Assembly (NCBI GenBank): GCA_030040215.1
Contig: JASHUD010000100.1
Coordinates: forward strand, 1-8,938
Reading direction: 5' to 3'
Length of the DNA stretch: 8,938 nt
From: Methylovirgula sp.
Lineage (GTDB): Bacteria; Pseudomonadota; Alphaproteobacteria; Rhizobiales; Beijerinckiaceae
A program made the translations under genes and the position numbers. Shown piece after piece: positions 1 to 6,983 of this stretch. The notes beneath the pieces are model-generated. The model had not been told where the DNA came from. It saw nothing but the letters and a program-made list of their open reading frames with translations, and ran no database searches. Position 1 is the stretch's first letter. The number at the start of each line of letters is the position of its first letter.

Positions 1-380
1 TCATCGTCGTTGCCGGCCCGCTTTTCAGCGCGTTCGCCGCGCGGCCGGCGCCGCCGGCTGCGTCTGCGATCCTCTTCCTCGTCCTCGCGGTGCGCGGCCG
101 CGTCCTCCTGAAGGAGTTCCTGACGGTCCGAGACCGGGATCTGGTAATAATCCGGGTGAATTTCCGAAAAGGCGAGGAAACCGTGGCGATTGCCACCGTA
201 ATCGACGAACGCCGCCTGCAGCGAAGGTTCTACGCGGGTGACTTTGGCGAGATAGATATTGCCGCGGAGTTGGCGCTTATCCGCCGATTCGAAGTCGAAT
301 TCCTCGACACGATTGCCGCGCAGCACGACCACCCGGGTTTCCTCGGGGTGGGAAGCATCGATGAGCATTTTGTTGGGCAT
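1..380 (-). CDS. rne: Ribonuclease E, N-terminal 126 residues (partial)
   Basis: RNase E is the endonuclease that starts decay of most mRNAs and processes rRNA and tRNA precursors; it scaffolds the degradosome. The reading frame runs from an ATG at 378-380 leftwards and leaves the window without a stop, so only the N-terminus is present. It begins MPNKMLIDASHPEETRVVVL, a start typical of alphaproteobacterial RNase E, and continues into the S1 RNA-binding domain from about residue 38 (RGNIYLAKVTRVEPSLQAAF, then GGNRHGFLAFSEIHPDYY). From about residue 92 the S1 domain is interrupted by a highly charged Glu/Asp then Arg-rich stretch, which I recall as usual for the alphaproteobacterial enzyme. 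The catalytic DNase-I-like part lies outside the window. The start is fixed by the conserved N-terminus, not by a ribosome site: the nearest good Shine-Dalgarno match is 21 nt away, in a small hairpin. Identity is near certain; RNase G is unlikely given the MxNKMLIDA start and charged insert. Confidence 0.95.
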   Translation of the reverse strand, partial: MPNKMLIDASHPEETRVVVLRGNRVEEFDFESADKRQLRGNIYLAKVTRVEPSLQAAFVDYGGNRHGFLAFSEIHPDYYQIPVSDRQELLQEDAAAHREDEEEDRRRSRRRRPRGERAEKRAGNDD

Positions 381-392
381 GTGAAACTCGTT

Positions 393-405
393 GAGGCGTG
401 GCCTC
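393..405 (-). promoter_or_regulatory. Small hairpin holding the rne Shine-Dalgarno-like GGAGG
   Basis: On the rne mRNA the sequence GAGGC-CAC-GCCTC forms a perfect 5-bp stem with a 3-nt loop, 12 nt before the start codon. The only strong anti-16S match nearby, GGAGG (plus-strand 402-406), overlaps the 5' arm of this stem. If folded, the site is masked. Structure and position are seen; a role in translation control is inference. Short stems arise easily in DNA this rich in GC. Confidence 0.35.
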
Positions 406-530
406 CGCCGGGCCGCTGCCGCCAATGGCGCTCACGAAGGAGGCCGGGGGACGACGTAGCGGCGCCGACGGCGCCATTCGCAAAGGGTGATGAAGGGAGC
501 GCGATTCGCAGTAGGCGAATGCGTGGTGGA

Positions 531-554
531 ACGCCGGGTCAAAAAACCGGGCGT
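531..554 (-). promoter_or_regulatory. Stem-loop with U-rich loop in the rne leader
   Basis: In the rne transcript sense, ACGCC-C-GGT pairs with ACC-C-GGCGT: eight pairs around one C.C mismatch, enclosing the loop TTTTTG, with a U directly before it in the closing pair. It lies about 150 nt before the rne start codon. RNase E prefers single-stranded AU-rich sites, and E. coli rne is autoregulated through leader hairpins, so this is a candidate sensing element. It is not a terminator: the U run is in the loop, not after the stem. The fold was drawn by eye. Confidence 0.3.
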
Positions 555-810
555 CGGCATGGGTATCCAAACTCGACGACGCAGGCGCGAGGCTTTGAGG
601 ATAATCCGAAGGGCAGAGCATATTCTCGTAACCCGCGCACTGGCTTCCGCAAGCGGAGCCTGTCGAAAACTTCTATTCGGGGTAGCGGCGGCACACCGCG
701 TGCCGTTCGGACGCGCTCTCGCAAATGTCGCCGCTGCACGAGCGGCCGGAACGTGCGGAAAGCCCAAAATTCCTGCGGATCACGCCATCCAGCATCAACC
801 CGAACATGCC

Positions 811-840
811 CTTGTATCGGGTTGCCTAGGGATTTGGCAA
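811..840 (-). promoter_or_regulatory. Candidate rne promoter (-35/-10)
   Basis: Read on the minus strand, TTGCCA (plus 835-840) matches the sigma-70 -35 consensus at 5 of 6 positions; 18 bp later TACAAG (plus 811-816) matches the -10 at 4 of 6. Transcription would begin near 804 and give a leader of roughly 425 nt. The -35 box coincides with one GGCAA/TTGCC half-site of the dyad cluster, so a protein bound there could block it. Such matches occur by chance, hence the low confidence. Confidence 0.25.
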
Positions 841-851
841 GTTTTCAGCGT

Positions 852-873
852 TCTGTTGCCAATTGGCAACAGA
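852..873. repeat. Perfect 22-bp palindrome
   Basis: Positions 852-862 are the exact reverse complement of 863-873; the symmetry breaks at 851/874. The half is TCTGTTGCCAA. A perfect 11+11 bp dyad without a spacer is well beyond chance expectation for this window. It is either a binding site for a homodimeric regulator or a stem-loop with a short AATT loop. It lies outside any recognised gene. Confidence 0.85.
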
Positions 874-976
874 GATCCATTCATTCTTCTGGCATGGTCA
901 TTTTGCGTTAACCGTCCAGATTCATTCTGGGTTCGAGCGATCTGGGCGGCCGGCGGGCCAAAGGATATGGCCAAAA

Positions 977-2287
977 ATGGCAGAACACCCTTCCGGCGCA
1001 CGGCCTTCGGCTTCCGCCAAGCTAGCTATGCTCTTGGTAAGTCTAAGCTTAGGGGCCCTGTTTGCCACGCATAGCGTGGCCGAGAGTCAGCCCCCCGCCG
1101 GTCCTGCGGTCGCAACCGCGGTCAGGATCGAAAACGGCGCCGATCTCGCAAAGCTTACTTTCGACGTGACGCGGCCGGTGGCGGCGACTTCCTTTGTCCT
1201 TTCCACGCCGGACCGGATCGTGGTCGATCTGCCGGGCACCGATTTCCGCATCGATCCTCGGGTCGGCGCGCCCAAACCCGGGAATGACAAGGCGCTGATC
1301 GCTTCTTTCCGCTTCGGCCATTTCGCACCCGACAAATCGCGTATCGTCGTCGATCTCGCCGCGCCGGCCCGCATCGTGCGCGCACAAACGGTTGCGGACG
1401 GGGCGCAATCCCGTCTCGTCATCGAACTTGCCAGGACCACCCGCACCGCTTTTGACGCGGCGGCGCATGATTCGCTGCTCGCCGCCGAGGCGGCCGATAA
1501 CACCGAAGGCGCCGCGCCCGTCAAGCAAGAGAAAAGCGCGTTGCCGCTCATCGTCATCGATCCAGGCCATGGCGGAGTCGACAGCGGCGCCATCGACAAT
1601 GGTCTCGTCGAGAAAAACATCGTCTTCGATTTTGCGAAACTGCTTGCCGCCAAACTGAAGGCCAGCGGTCATTATAAAGTGATCATGACGCGCAACAGCG
1701 ACGTGTTTCTATCGCTTGCCGAGCGCGTCCGGATCGCGCAGGATTCGGGAGCGGCGCTGTTCATCTCGATCCATGCCGATTCGATCTATGGGGCGGCGAA
1801 CGTGTCGGGAGCGACCGTCTATACCGGCGCGGAGCATGCGACGGACGCCGAAGCGGCGCGCACCGCGGAGAAGGAGAACCAGGCGGATGCCGCCGCGGGA
1901 GTCGCCGCCAACGACGCCGCGAACGGCGTCTCGGATATTCTAGCCGATCTGACGCGGCAGGAGACGCGCACCTATAGCCACGTATTTGCGCGCACGCTCG
2001 TCAACTACTGGAAGGTCGCGGGACGGCTGAACAAGAATCCGGAACGTGCCGCCGGCTTCCGCGTGCTGAAGGCCCCGGACGTACCCTCGGTGCTCATCGA
2101 GCTCGGCTATCTCTCGAACGCGAAGGACGCCGCTTGCCTTACCTCGCCGGCGTGGCGCGATCAGACCTCGACGCGGGTCGCCGCGGCGATCGACGCCTTC
2201 TTTACCGTCCGCGGCAACACGTTCGGCGCCGAGAAACGGGCGGCCCCCACGGCGACGGCGCTCGACGCGCCGGCGCAAGACAAATAG
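977..2287 (+). CDS. amiC: Exported N-acetylmuramoyl-L-alanine amidase (AMIN + Amidase_3)
   Basis: This 436-residue periplasmic enzyme cleaves the bond between N-acetylmuramic acid and the L-Ala of the stem peptide, allowing daughter-cell separation. A signal peptide covers about residues 1-35, with hydrophobic core MLLVSLSLGALFA and likely cleavage after SVA. An AMIN-type domain, which targets amidases to the septal wall, spans about 45-150 (VRIENGADLAKLTF, DRIVVDLPG). The Amidase_3 domain follows from about 190, with all zinc and catalytic residues: H198 in DPGHGG, E212 in VEKNI, H266 in SIHAD and E375 in IELGYLSN. An Ala/Glu-rich helical insert at about 287-335 matches the region that blocks the active site in AmiB/AmiC relatives until an EnvC/NlpD-type activator binds. 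The ATG at 977 was chosen because AAGGA at 961-965 precedes it and a full signal peptide results; the frame stays open upstream to a TTG at 863, inside the palindrome. Rare codons cluster in the signal peptide. The symbol could equally be amiB or amiA. Confidence 0.93.
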   Translation: MAEHPSGARPSASAKLAMLLVSLSLGALFATHSVAESQPPAGPAVATAVRIENGADLAKLTFDVTRPVAATSFVLSTPDRIVVDLPGTDFRIDPRVGAPKPGNDKALIASFRFGHFAPDKSRIVVDLAAPARIVRAQTVADGAQSRLVIELARTTRTAFDAAAHDSLLAAEAADNTEGAAPVKQEKSALPLIVIDPGHGGVDSGAIDNGLVEKNIVFDFAKLLAAKLKASGHYKVIMTRNSDVFLSLAERVRIAQDSGAALFISIHADSIYGAANVSGATVYTGAEHATDAEAARTAEKENQADAAAGVAANDAANGVSDILADLTRQETRTYSHVFARTLVNYWKVAGRLNKNPERAAGFRVLKAPDVPSVLIELGYLSNAKDAACLTSPAWRDQTSTRVAAAIDAFFTVRGNTFGAEKRAAPTATALDAPAQDK

Positions 2288-2304
2288 GCCGGCGGCGCGC
2301 CGGC
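2288..2304 (+). terminator. GC-rich hairpin directly after the amidase stop
   Basis: GCCGGC (2288-2293) and GCCGGC (2299-2304) pair across a 5-nt loop immediately after the TAG. No T-run follows; the next bases are G-rich with a run of six G. It may stabilise the 3' end or cause weak termination, but may also be chance in such GC-rich DNA. The rest of the 183-bp gap before PBP1A shows no convincing promoter. Confidence 0.25.
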
Positions 2305-2470
2305 CCGCGGGGGGAGCGGCCGGGGCCTGTCAAACTATCAACACAAAAGCACCCCACCACGGGCCGTTAATGCTCCGGGCCCGGCACCGCGCTTGGCTTT
2401 GTCGCGCAAATCGGTCTTGCGAGGCGTGTAAAGAGCCGCGAATTTGCGGGCCTAAAGGGCCAATTCCATT

Positions 2471-4888
2471 ATGCAGTTGATCGCCCGGTTCCTCGGATTT
2501 GTGTTCGCGACTTGCGCGATCGTGTTCGTCGTCGGCGCGGGCGTTGCCGGGGTCGTGATCTGGAAGTTCGAGCAGGATCTGCCGGACTACACCCAGCTCA
2601 AGAACTACGAACCGCCGGTCATGACCCGCGTGCACGCGGCCGATGGTTCTCTGCTCGCCGAATACGCGAAGGAACGGCGTCTCTATTTGCCGAGCTCGGC
2701 CATTCCGCCGCTCGTCAAAGAGGCGTTCATCTCCGCCGAGGACAAGAATTTCTACACTCATCCCGGCGTCGATTTTGAAGGCATGATCCGCGCCGGAATC
2801 GTTTTCCTCCAAGGCACGCGTCGCGTGCAAGGCGCCTCGACCATCACCCAGCAGGTCGCCAAAAACTTCTTTCTCTCTCCCAAGCGCGACCTCACGCGCA
2901 AGATCAGGGAGGCGCTACTCGCCTTCCGGATCGAAGCGACCTATTCGAAGGAAAAGATTCTCGAGCTCTATCTCAACGAGATCTATCTCGGGCTCGGCAA
3001 TTACGGGGTTGCCGCGGCGGCGCTTAATTATTTCGACAAATCGGTGAACGAGCTCGACGTAGCGCAGGTCGCCTATCTGGCGGCTCTGCCCAAGGCGCCG
3101 AACAATTATCATCCGTTCCTGCAGCGGGAACGGGCGATCGAGCGGCGCAATTGGGTGATCGACCGCATGGTCGAGAACGGCTACGTCACGCCGGATGCAG
3201 GCGCCAAGGCGAAGGCGGAGCCGCTTGGCGTGACGCTTCGCGTGGTTTCGCCGAATGCGTATGCCGCCGGCTACTTCACCGAGGAAGTGCGGCGCGAACT
3301 TCTCGACCGTTACGGAGAGAAGAAACTTTACGAAGGCGGACTATCGGTGCGCACCACGCTCGATCCGCAGATGCAACTCATGGCGCGCCGGGCGCTCGTC
3401 GACGGACTCGTGCGCTATGACGAAGCGCATGGATTCCGCGGTCCGATGCGTCACATCGACATCGGCCAGGATTGGGGTCCGCCGCTCGCCGCCGTTCCGG
3501 CGTTGGGTGACGTCGCCCCTTGGCGGCTCGCCGTCGTTCTCGACGGCAACGATCAGCAGCTGCGCATCGGCCTGCAGCCAAAACGCGACCCGTCCGGCGA
3601 AATCAGCGCCGATCGCGAGACGGGGTATCTCGTCCCCGTCGGGCTTCGCTGGGCGCGCAAGCACGGCCGGTCCGCGCTGATTCCCGGCGACGTCATCTAC
3701 GCCGAGCCTTTGCAGGACAAGCCGGGAGAATACCGGCTCCGGCAGATTCCGGAAGTCAGCGGCGCGATCATTGCCATGGACCCGGTTACCGGCCGCGTTT
3801 TCAGCATGGTCGGCGGATTCTCCTTCGACCAGTCGGAATTCAACCGCGCGACGCAGGCGCTGCGCCAGCCTGGGTCTTCGTTCAAGCCCTTCGTCTACGC
3901 AGCGGCGCTCGACAACGGCTATACGCCGTCCTCGATCGAGCTCGACGAGCCGGTCGAGATCGACCAGGGCGCCGGGCTCGGCATGTGGCGGCCGGCGAAC
4001 TTCGAGGGTAAGTCGAGCGGCCCGCACACGCTGCGCTATGCGGTCGAGCATTCGATCAACCAGATGACCGTGCGGCTCGCCCGCGACATCGGGATGCCGC
4101 TCATTTCCGAATATGCCAAGCGCTTCGGCGTTTACGACGATCTGCCTCCCTACCTTTCGTTTTCGCTCGGCGCCGGCGAGACCACGTTGATGCGCATGAC
4201 CACCGCCTATTCGATGTTCTGCAACGGCGGCAAGCGCATCATCCCGACGCTGATCGACCGCATCCAGGACCGCTGGGGGCATACGATCTATCGCCACGAT
4301 CAGCGGATCTGCGAAGGCTGCGACGCGAAGAAATGGGAAAATCAAGACGAGCCGACGCTGATCGACAACCGCGAGCAGATCATCGATCCTTTGACCGCCT
4401 ACCAGATCACCTCGATCATGGAGGGCGTCATCCAGCGCGGCACGGGTCAGGCGATCCTGGCGGTCGGCAAACATCTCGCCGGCAAGACCGGCACGACCAA
4501 CGATGCCAAGGATCTTTGGTTCATCGGCTATTCGCCGGATCTGACCGTCGGCGTGTTCATGGGCTACGACCGGCCGCGTTCGCTCGGCGATTCGGCGCAG
4601 GCGGCTCTTTACACGGCGCCGATCTTCCGCGACTTCATGAAGATGGCGCTGAAGGACAAACCGGACACCCCGTTCCGTGTGCCGCCCGGCATCAAGCTCA
4701 TTTCGGTCGATTACGAAACCGGCGTTCGCGCCACGGGGCCGGGCACAATCCTCGAAGCATTCAAGCCCGGCACCGCGCCGCCCGACACGTTCAATTACGG
4801 CGGCCCGGGGACGGAAAGCCCGAGCGCCCTCACGGTAGATCCGAATGCGGATCAAAGGCTCGGAACCGGCACGGGCGGCCTCTATTGA
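2471..4888 (+). CDS. mrcA: Penicillin-binding protein 1A, bifunctional transglycosylase/transpeptidase
   Basis: This 805-residue class A PBP polymerises lipid II into glycan strands and crosslinks the peptides at the inner membrane. One membrane anchor spans about residues 7-31. The GT51 glycosyltransferase domain (about 60-230) has its motifs in order: EDKNFYTHPG with catalytic E90, GASTITQQ at 121-128, KIREALLA at 144-151 and ELYLNEIYLG at 165-174. A PBP1A-type OB-like insert lies at about 330-430. The transpeptidase domain has SSFK with nucleophile S469 and K472, SIN at 528-530 and KTGT at 672-675. The tail is Pro/Gly-rich. Length is close to the roughly 850 residues of E. coli PBP1A, and no key residue is missing. 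The ATG at 2471 is preceded by AAAGGG about 11 nt upstream, a weak ribosome site lying between GGCC repeats, and gives the standard N-terminus. The gene follows the amidase by 183 bp and may share its transcript. ponA is an alternative symbol. Confidence 0.97.
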   Translation: MQLIARFLGFVFATCAIVFVVGAGVAGVVIWKFEQDLPDYTQLKNYEPPVMTRVHAADGSLLAEYAKERRLYLPSSAIPPLVKEAFISAEDKNFYTHPGVDFEGMIRAGIVFLQGTRRVQGASTITQQVAKNFFLSPKRDLTRKIREALLAFRIEATYSKEKILELYLNEIYLGLGNYGVAAAALNYFDKSVNELDVAQVAYLAALPKAPNNYHPFLQRERAIERRNWVIDRMVENGYVTPDAGAKAKAEPLGVTLRVVSPNAYAAGYFTEEVRRELLDRYGEKKLYEGGLSVRTTLDPQMQLMARRALVDGLVRYDEAHGFRGPMRHIDIGQDWGPPLAAVPALGDVAPWRLAVVLDGNDQQLRIGLQPKRDPSGEISADRETGYLVPVGLRWARKHGRSALIPGDVIYAEPLQDKPGEYRLRQIPEVSGAIIAMDPVTGRVFSMVGGFSFDQSEFNRATQALRQPGSSFKPFVYAAALDNGYTPSSIELDEPVEIDQGAGLGMWRPANFEGKSSGPHTLRYAVEHSINQMTVRLARDIGMPLISEYAKRFGVYDDLPPYLSFSLGAGETTLMRMTTAYSMFCNGGKRIIPTLIDRIQDRWGHTIYRHDQRICEGCDAKKWENQDEPTLIDNREQIIDPLTAYQITSIMEGVIQRGTGQAILAVGKHLAGKTGTTNDAKDLWFIGYSPDLTVGVFMGYDRPRSLGDSAQAALYTAPIFRDFMKMALKDKPDTPFRVPPGIKLISVDYETGVRATGPGTILEAFKPGTAPPDTFNYGGPGTESPSALTVDPNADQRLGTGTGGLY

Positions 4889-4995
4889 TTTCGTAGCCGT
4901 CGAAGACCGCGCCGGTGCGCCCGTTTACATATGCGCCGCGGCCCACTATCTACGTTCCGCCGGGCGATCCCGCTCCGTTTCCCAAGGGATCTTTC

Positions 4996-6127
4996 ATGCG
5001 CGCCGAAGCCGAAGCGCTCACGCAATCGATCAAGCAGTCCATGGGATTGCTGAGGAGGCATCTTTGACGTCGATGCCGCCACGCGCCGTCTCGCGGAACT
5101 GAACGCCAAGGCCGAAGATCCCAACCTCTGGAACAACGCCGAGGCGGCGCAGAAGATCATGCGCGAACGCACCGAGCTCGAAGATCGGCTCGGTTCGCTC
5201 GCCCATTTCGAATCCGAGCTCGAAGACGCAGTGACGCTGATCGAGCTTGCCGAAGCGGAAAGCGATGCCACCGCCGAGGCCGAGGGCATCGGCCAGCTCA
5301 AAAAGCTGAAAAGCGCGGCCGAGCGCCGACAGATCGAGATTTTGTTTTCCGGCGAGACCGATCCGAACGACGCTTATATCGAGGTCCATGCCGGCGCCGG
5401 CGGCACCGAAAGCTGCGATTGGGCGCGCATGCTGTTGCGCATGTACATCCGCTGGGCCGAGCGGCAGAAATTCAAGGTCGAGATTATCGAGGAGACGGCG
5501 GGCGAAGAAGCCGGCATCAAATCCGGCACTCTGCTCGTCAAGGGCCACAACGCCTACGGCTGGGCGAAGACCGAATCGGGCGTACACCGGCTCGTGCGCA
5601 TCTCGCCGTTCGATTCGAATGCGCGGCGGCATACGAGTTTCGCTTCGGTCTGGGTCTACCCGGTCATCGACGACAAGATCAACATCGACGTGAAGGAGTC
5701 GGATTGCCGGATCGATACGTATCGTTCATCGGGCGCCGGCGGCCAGCACGTCAACACGACCGATTCGGCGGTGCGCATCACGCACATTCCGACCGGCATC
5801 GTCGTCGCCTGCCAGGGCGAACGTTCGCAGCACAAGAACCGGGCGACGGCGTGGAACATGCTGCGGGCGCGGCTCTACGAGCGCGAGATGGAGAAACGCG
5901 AAGCCGTCGCCAACGCGAGCGAGGCCACCAAAACCGATATCGGCTGGGGCCACCAGATCCGTTCCTACGTTCTTCAGCCCTATCAGCTCGTCAAGGATCT
6001 GCGCACCGGGGTCACCTCGCAAACGCCGAGCGATGTGCTCGATGGCGATCTTGAGCCGTTCATGGAGGCGGCGCTCGCCCAAAAGGTTTATGGGGGCGGA
6101 GCGGCCGAGGTGGAGGACGTGGAATAA
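4996..6127 (+). CDS. prfB: Peptide chain release factor 2, expressed by programmed +1 frameshift
   Basis: RF2 recognises UGA and UAA in the ribosomal A site and triggers release of the peptide. The gene is read in two parts: 23 codons from the ATG at 4996 (MRAEAEALTQSIKQSMGLLR, then RHL) up to an in-frame TGA at 5065-5067, then the +1 frame from GAC at 5066 to the TAA at 6125-6127. The product is 376 residues, against 365 for E. coli RF2. The stop-codon recognition motif SPF is at 203-205 and the peptidyl-transferase motif GGQ at 248-250, almost the same spacing as in E. coli. The residue matching E. coli position 246 is Ser (S244), where K-12 has Thr and many bacteria Ala or Ser. AAGGGA (4984-4989) sits 6 nt before the ATG. 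The UGA makes synthesis self-limiting: plentiful RF2 terminates at codon 24, scarce RF2 favours the shift. It follows mrcA by 107 bp. Confidence 0.97.
5053..5068 (+). promoter_or_regulatory. prfB programmed +1 frameshift site
   Basis: An internal Shine-Dalgarno AGGAGG (5053-5058), a 3-nt spacer CAT, the slippery codon CTT (5062-5064) and TGA followed by C (5065-5068). E. coli prfB has the same arrangement, with a Shine-Dalgarno-like element 3 nt before CUU UGA C. Both frames are coding on either side: residues 1-23 match the RF2 N-terminus in frame 0 and DVDAATRRLAELNAKAEDP continues it in +1, so this is recoding and not a sequencing error. Confidence 0.95.
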
Positions 6128-6188
6128 CTGCGGCGATCGGGCCGCCTGTGCCGACCGCGCGAACGTGCCGCGGAGAAGGGAATGCGGC

Positions 6189-6983
6189 GTGCAGAGCCGA
6201 CGCGAGAAGATCTTCAACATTCCTATTGCGGTCGTTGCGCTCGTTGTCCTGCTTGTCGGCATTCACGCTCTTCGCGAGCTTCTGTCGGCCGAGCAAAACG
6301 TCGCGCTTCTCGCCAATTTTGCCTTCGTGCCGGGACGATTCACCTTCGCCTTCGATCCGGACCGCATCGCCCGGACGCTCGACGCCGCGCAGGCGGCGGG
6401 TACGACGCAGGTGGCAATCGACCAGCTGTTCCTCGGCGATGGTCGGCCGCTTTGGTGGACGCCCATCACCTACGCGCTGCTGCACGCAAGCTGGGCGCAT
6501 GTCGGATTGAACTGCCTATGGCTCGTTCCGTTCGGCGCGGCGGTAGCGCGGCGCTTCGGCAATTTGCGTTTCGTAGCGTTTTGCGTTGCGACCGCAGTTG
6601 CCGGCGCACTCGTCCATTTTCTCACCCATATCGACGACCTGCAGCCGGTCATCGGCGCTTCGGCGATCGTCTCGGGCACGATGGGGGCGGCGTTGCGATT
6701 CGTATTTCAGACTGACGCGTCGTTCGCCGATCCGCAAAACCTCGCCTACCGCAAGCCGGCTCTGCCGCTCCGCGCCGTTTTTACCAACCGGACCGCACTA
6801 TTCTTTTTGATCTTCTGGTTTGCCGCCAATCTGCTCTTCGGCATTGGCGCCGGTTCGCTCGGTTTCGTCGATGCGACGGTTGCCTGGCAGGCGCATATCG
6901 GCGGCTTTCTGCTCGGACTGCTGGGTTTTCCACTGTTTGATCCGCCGCCCGCCGCGCAGGAGCGGCCGTCAAGCCATGCGTGA
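6189..6983 (+). CDS. Rhomboid-family intramembrane serine protease
   Basis: Rhomboid proteases cut transmembrane segments of substrate proteins within the inner membrane; the substrate here is unknown. The 264-residue protein is mostly hydrophobic, with a first membrane helix at about 11-29 and about five more. Expected catalytic elements are present: HASWAHVGLN at 99-108 (oxyanion Asn N108), GASA with nucleophile S158 in VIGASAIVSG, and the catalytic His H236 in AHIGGFLLG. The motif is GASA, not the more usual GASG, which still fits the family's GxSx. A soluble loop of about 45 residues follows the first helix. The GTG at 6189 was chosen as start because GGAGAAGGG (6171-6179) lies just upstream and the N-terminus becomes a basic residue patch before a helix; the ATG at 6182 is out of frame and an upstream start would overlap prfB. 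It begins 61 bp after prfB and may be cotranscribed. Activity is likely but unproven. Confidence 0.85.
   Translation: MQSRREKIFNIPIAVVALVVLLVGIHALRELLSAEQNVALLANFAFVPGRFTFAFDPDRIARTLDAAQAAGTTQVAIDQLFLGDGRPLWWTPITYALLHASWAHVGLNCLWLVPFGAAVARRFGNLRFVAFCVATAVAGALVHFLTHIDDLQPVIGASAIVSGTMGAALRFVFQTDASFADPQNLAYRKPALPLRAVFTNRTALFFLIFWFAANLLFGIGAGSLGFVDATVAWQAHIGGFLLGLLGFPLFDPPPAAQERPSSHA

Larger units (their letters stand above)
796..873. promoter_or_regulatory. Cluster of inverted repeats between rne and amiC, probable operator region
   Basis: Three dyads lie within 78 bp. CAACCCGA (796-803) is inverted as TCGGGTTG (817-824). TTGCC (822-826) is inverted as GGCAA (836-840) across 9 bp. A perfect palindrome spans 852-873, with core TTGCCAATTGGCAA at 856-869 and arms TCTG and CAGA. 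The second and third share the TTGCC/GGCAA half-sites, and their centres are 31.5 bp apart, about three helical turns. No T-run follows, so it does not look like a terminator. A regulator binding as a dimer, or two cooperating dimers, would explain the pattern; I do not recognise the regulator family. The palindrome ends 103 bp before the amidase start. Confidence 0.5.
381..976. other. Divergent rne/amiC intergenic region
   Basis: These 596 bases separate the start codons of rne (minus) and the amidase gene (plus). Several frames are open here by chance, but none has a recognisable protein, a good ribosome site or the third-position GC bias of the neighbouring genes, so I treat the region as non-coding. 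It should hold both promoters and a long rne leader. Besides the dyad cluster at 796-873, small stem-loops can be drawn at 461-475 (GGCGCC repeated around GAC), 504-520 (ATTCGC/GCGAAT), 531-554, 642-660 and 689-705 (CGGCAC/GTGCCG). E. coli rne is known to have a long structured leader through which RNase E controls its own mRNA; a parallel here is plausible but unproven. Confidence 0.6.

Noticed and set aside
277..621. 114-codon minus-strand frame across the rne start
   Set aside because: It overlaps the certain rne N-terminus in another frame and resembles no known protein; most likely a shadow plus open leader DNA.
890..906. Sigma-54-like promoter (TGGCAT ... TTTTGC) before amiC
   Set aside because: The GG and GC elements are two bases too far apart for the strict -24/-12 spacing.
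1020..1058. Cluster of restriction-like sites (GCTAGC, AAGCTT, GGGCCC) suggesting a cloning junction
   Set aside because: They lie inside a continuous, sensible signal peptide with no break in homology; coincidental.
487..1074. 195-codon plus-strand frame in the rne/amiC intergenic region
   Set aside because: It overlaps the amidase signal-peptide region in another frame, has low-complexity basic composition, no family resemblance and no convincing ribosome site.
3341..4855. 504-codon open frame on the minus strand, antisense to PBP1A
   Set aside because: Its product is Arg/Asp/Val-rich with no recognisable domain, and it mirrors a gene with complete PBP motifs. Long antisense frames are normal opposite GC-biased genes.
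5065..5067. prfB as a pseudogene because of the in-frame TGA
   Set aside because: The stop lies exactly in the conserved RF2 recoding context and both flanking frames encode intact RF2.
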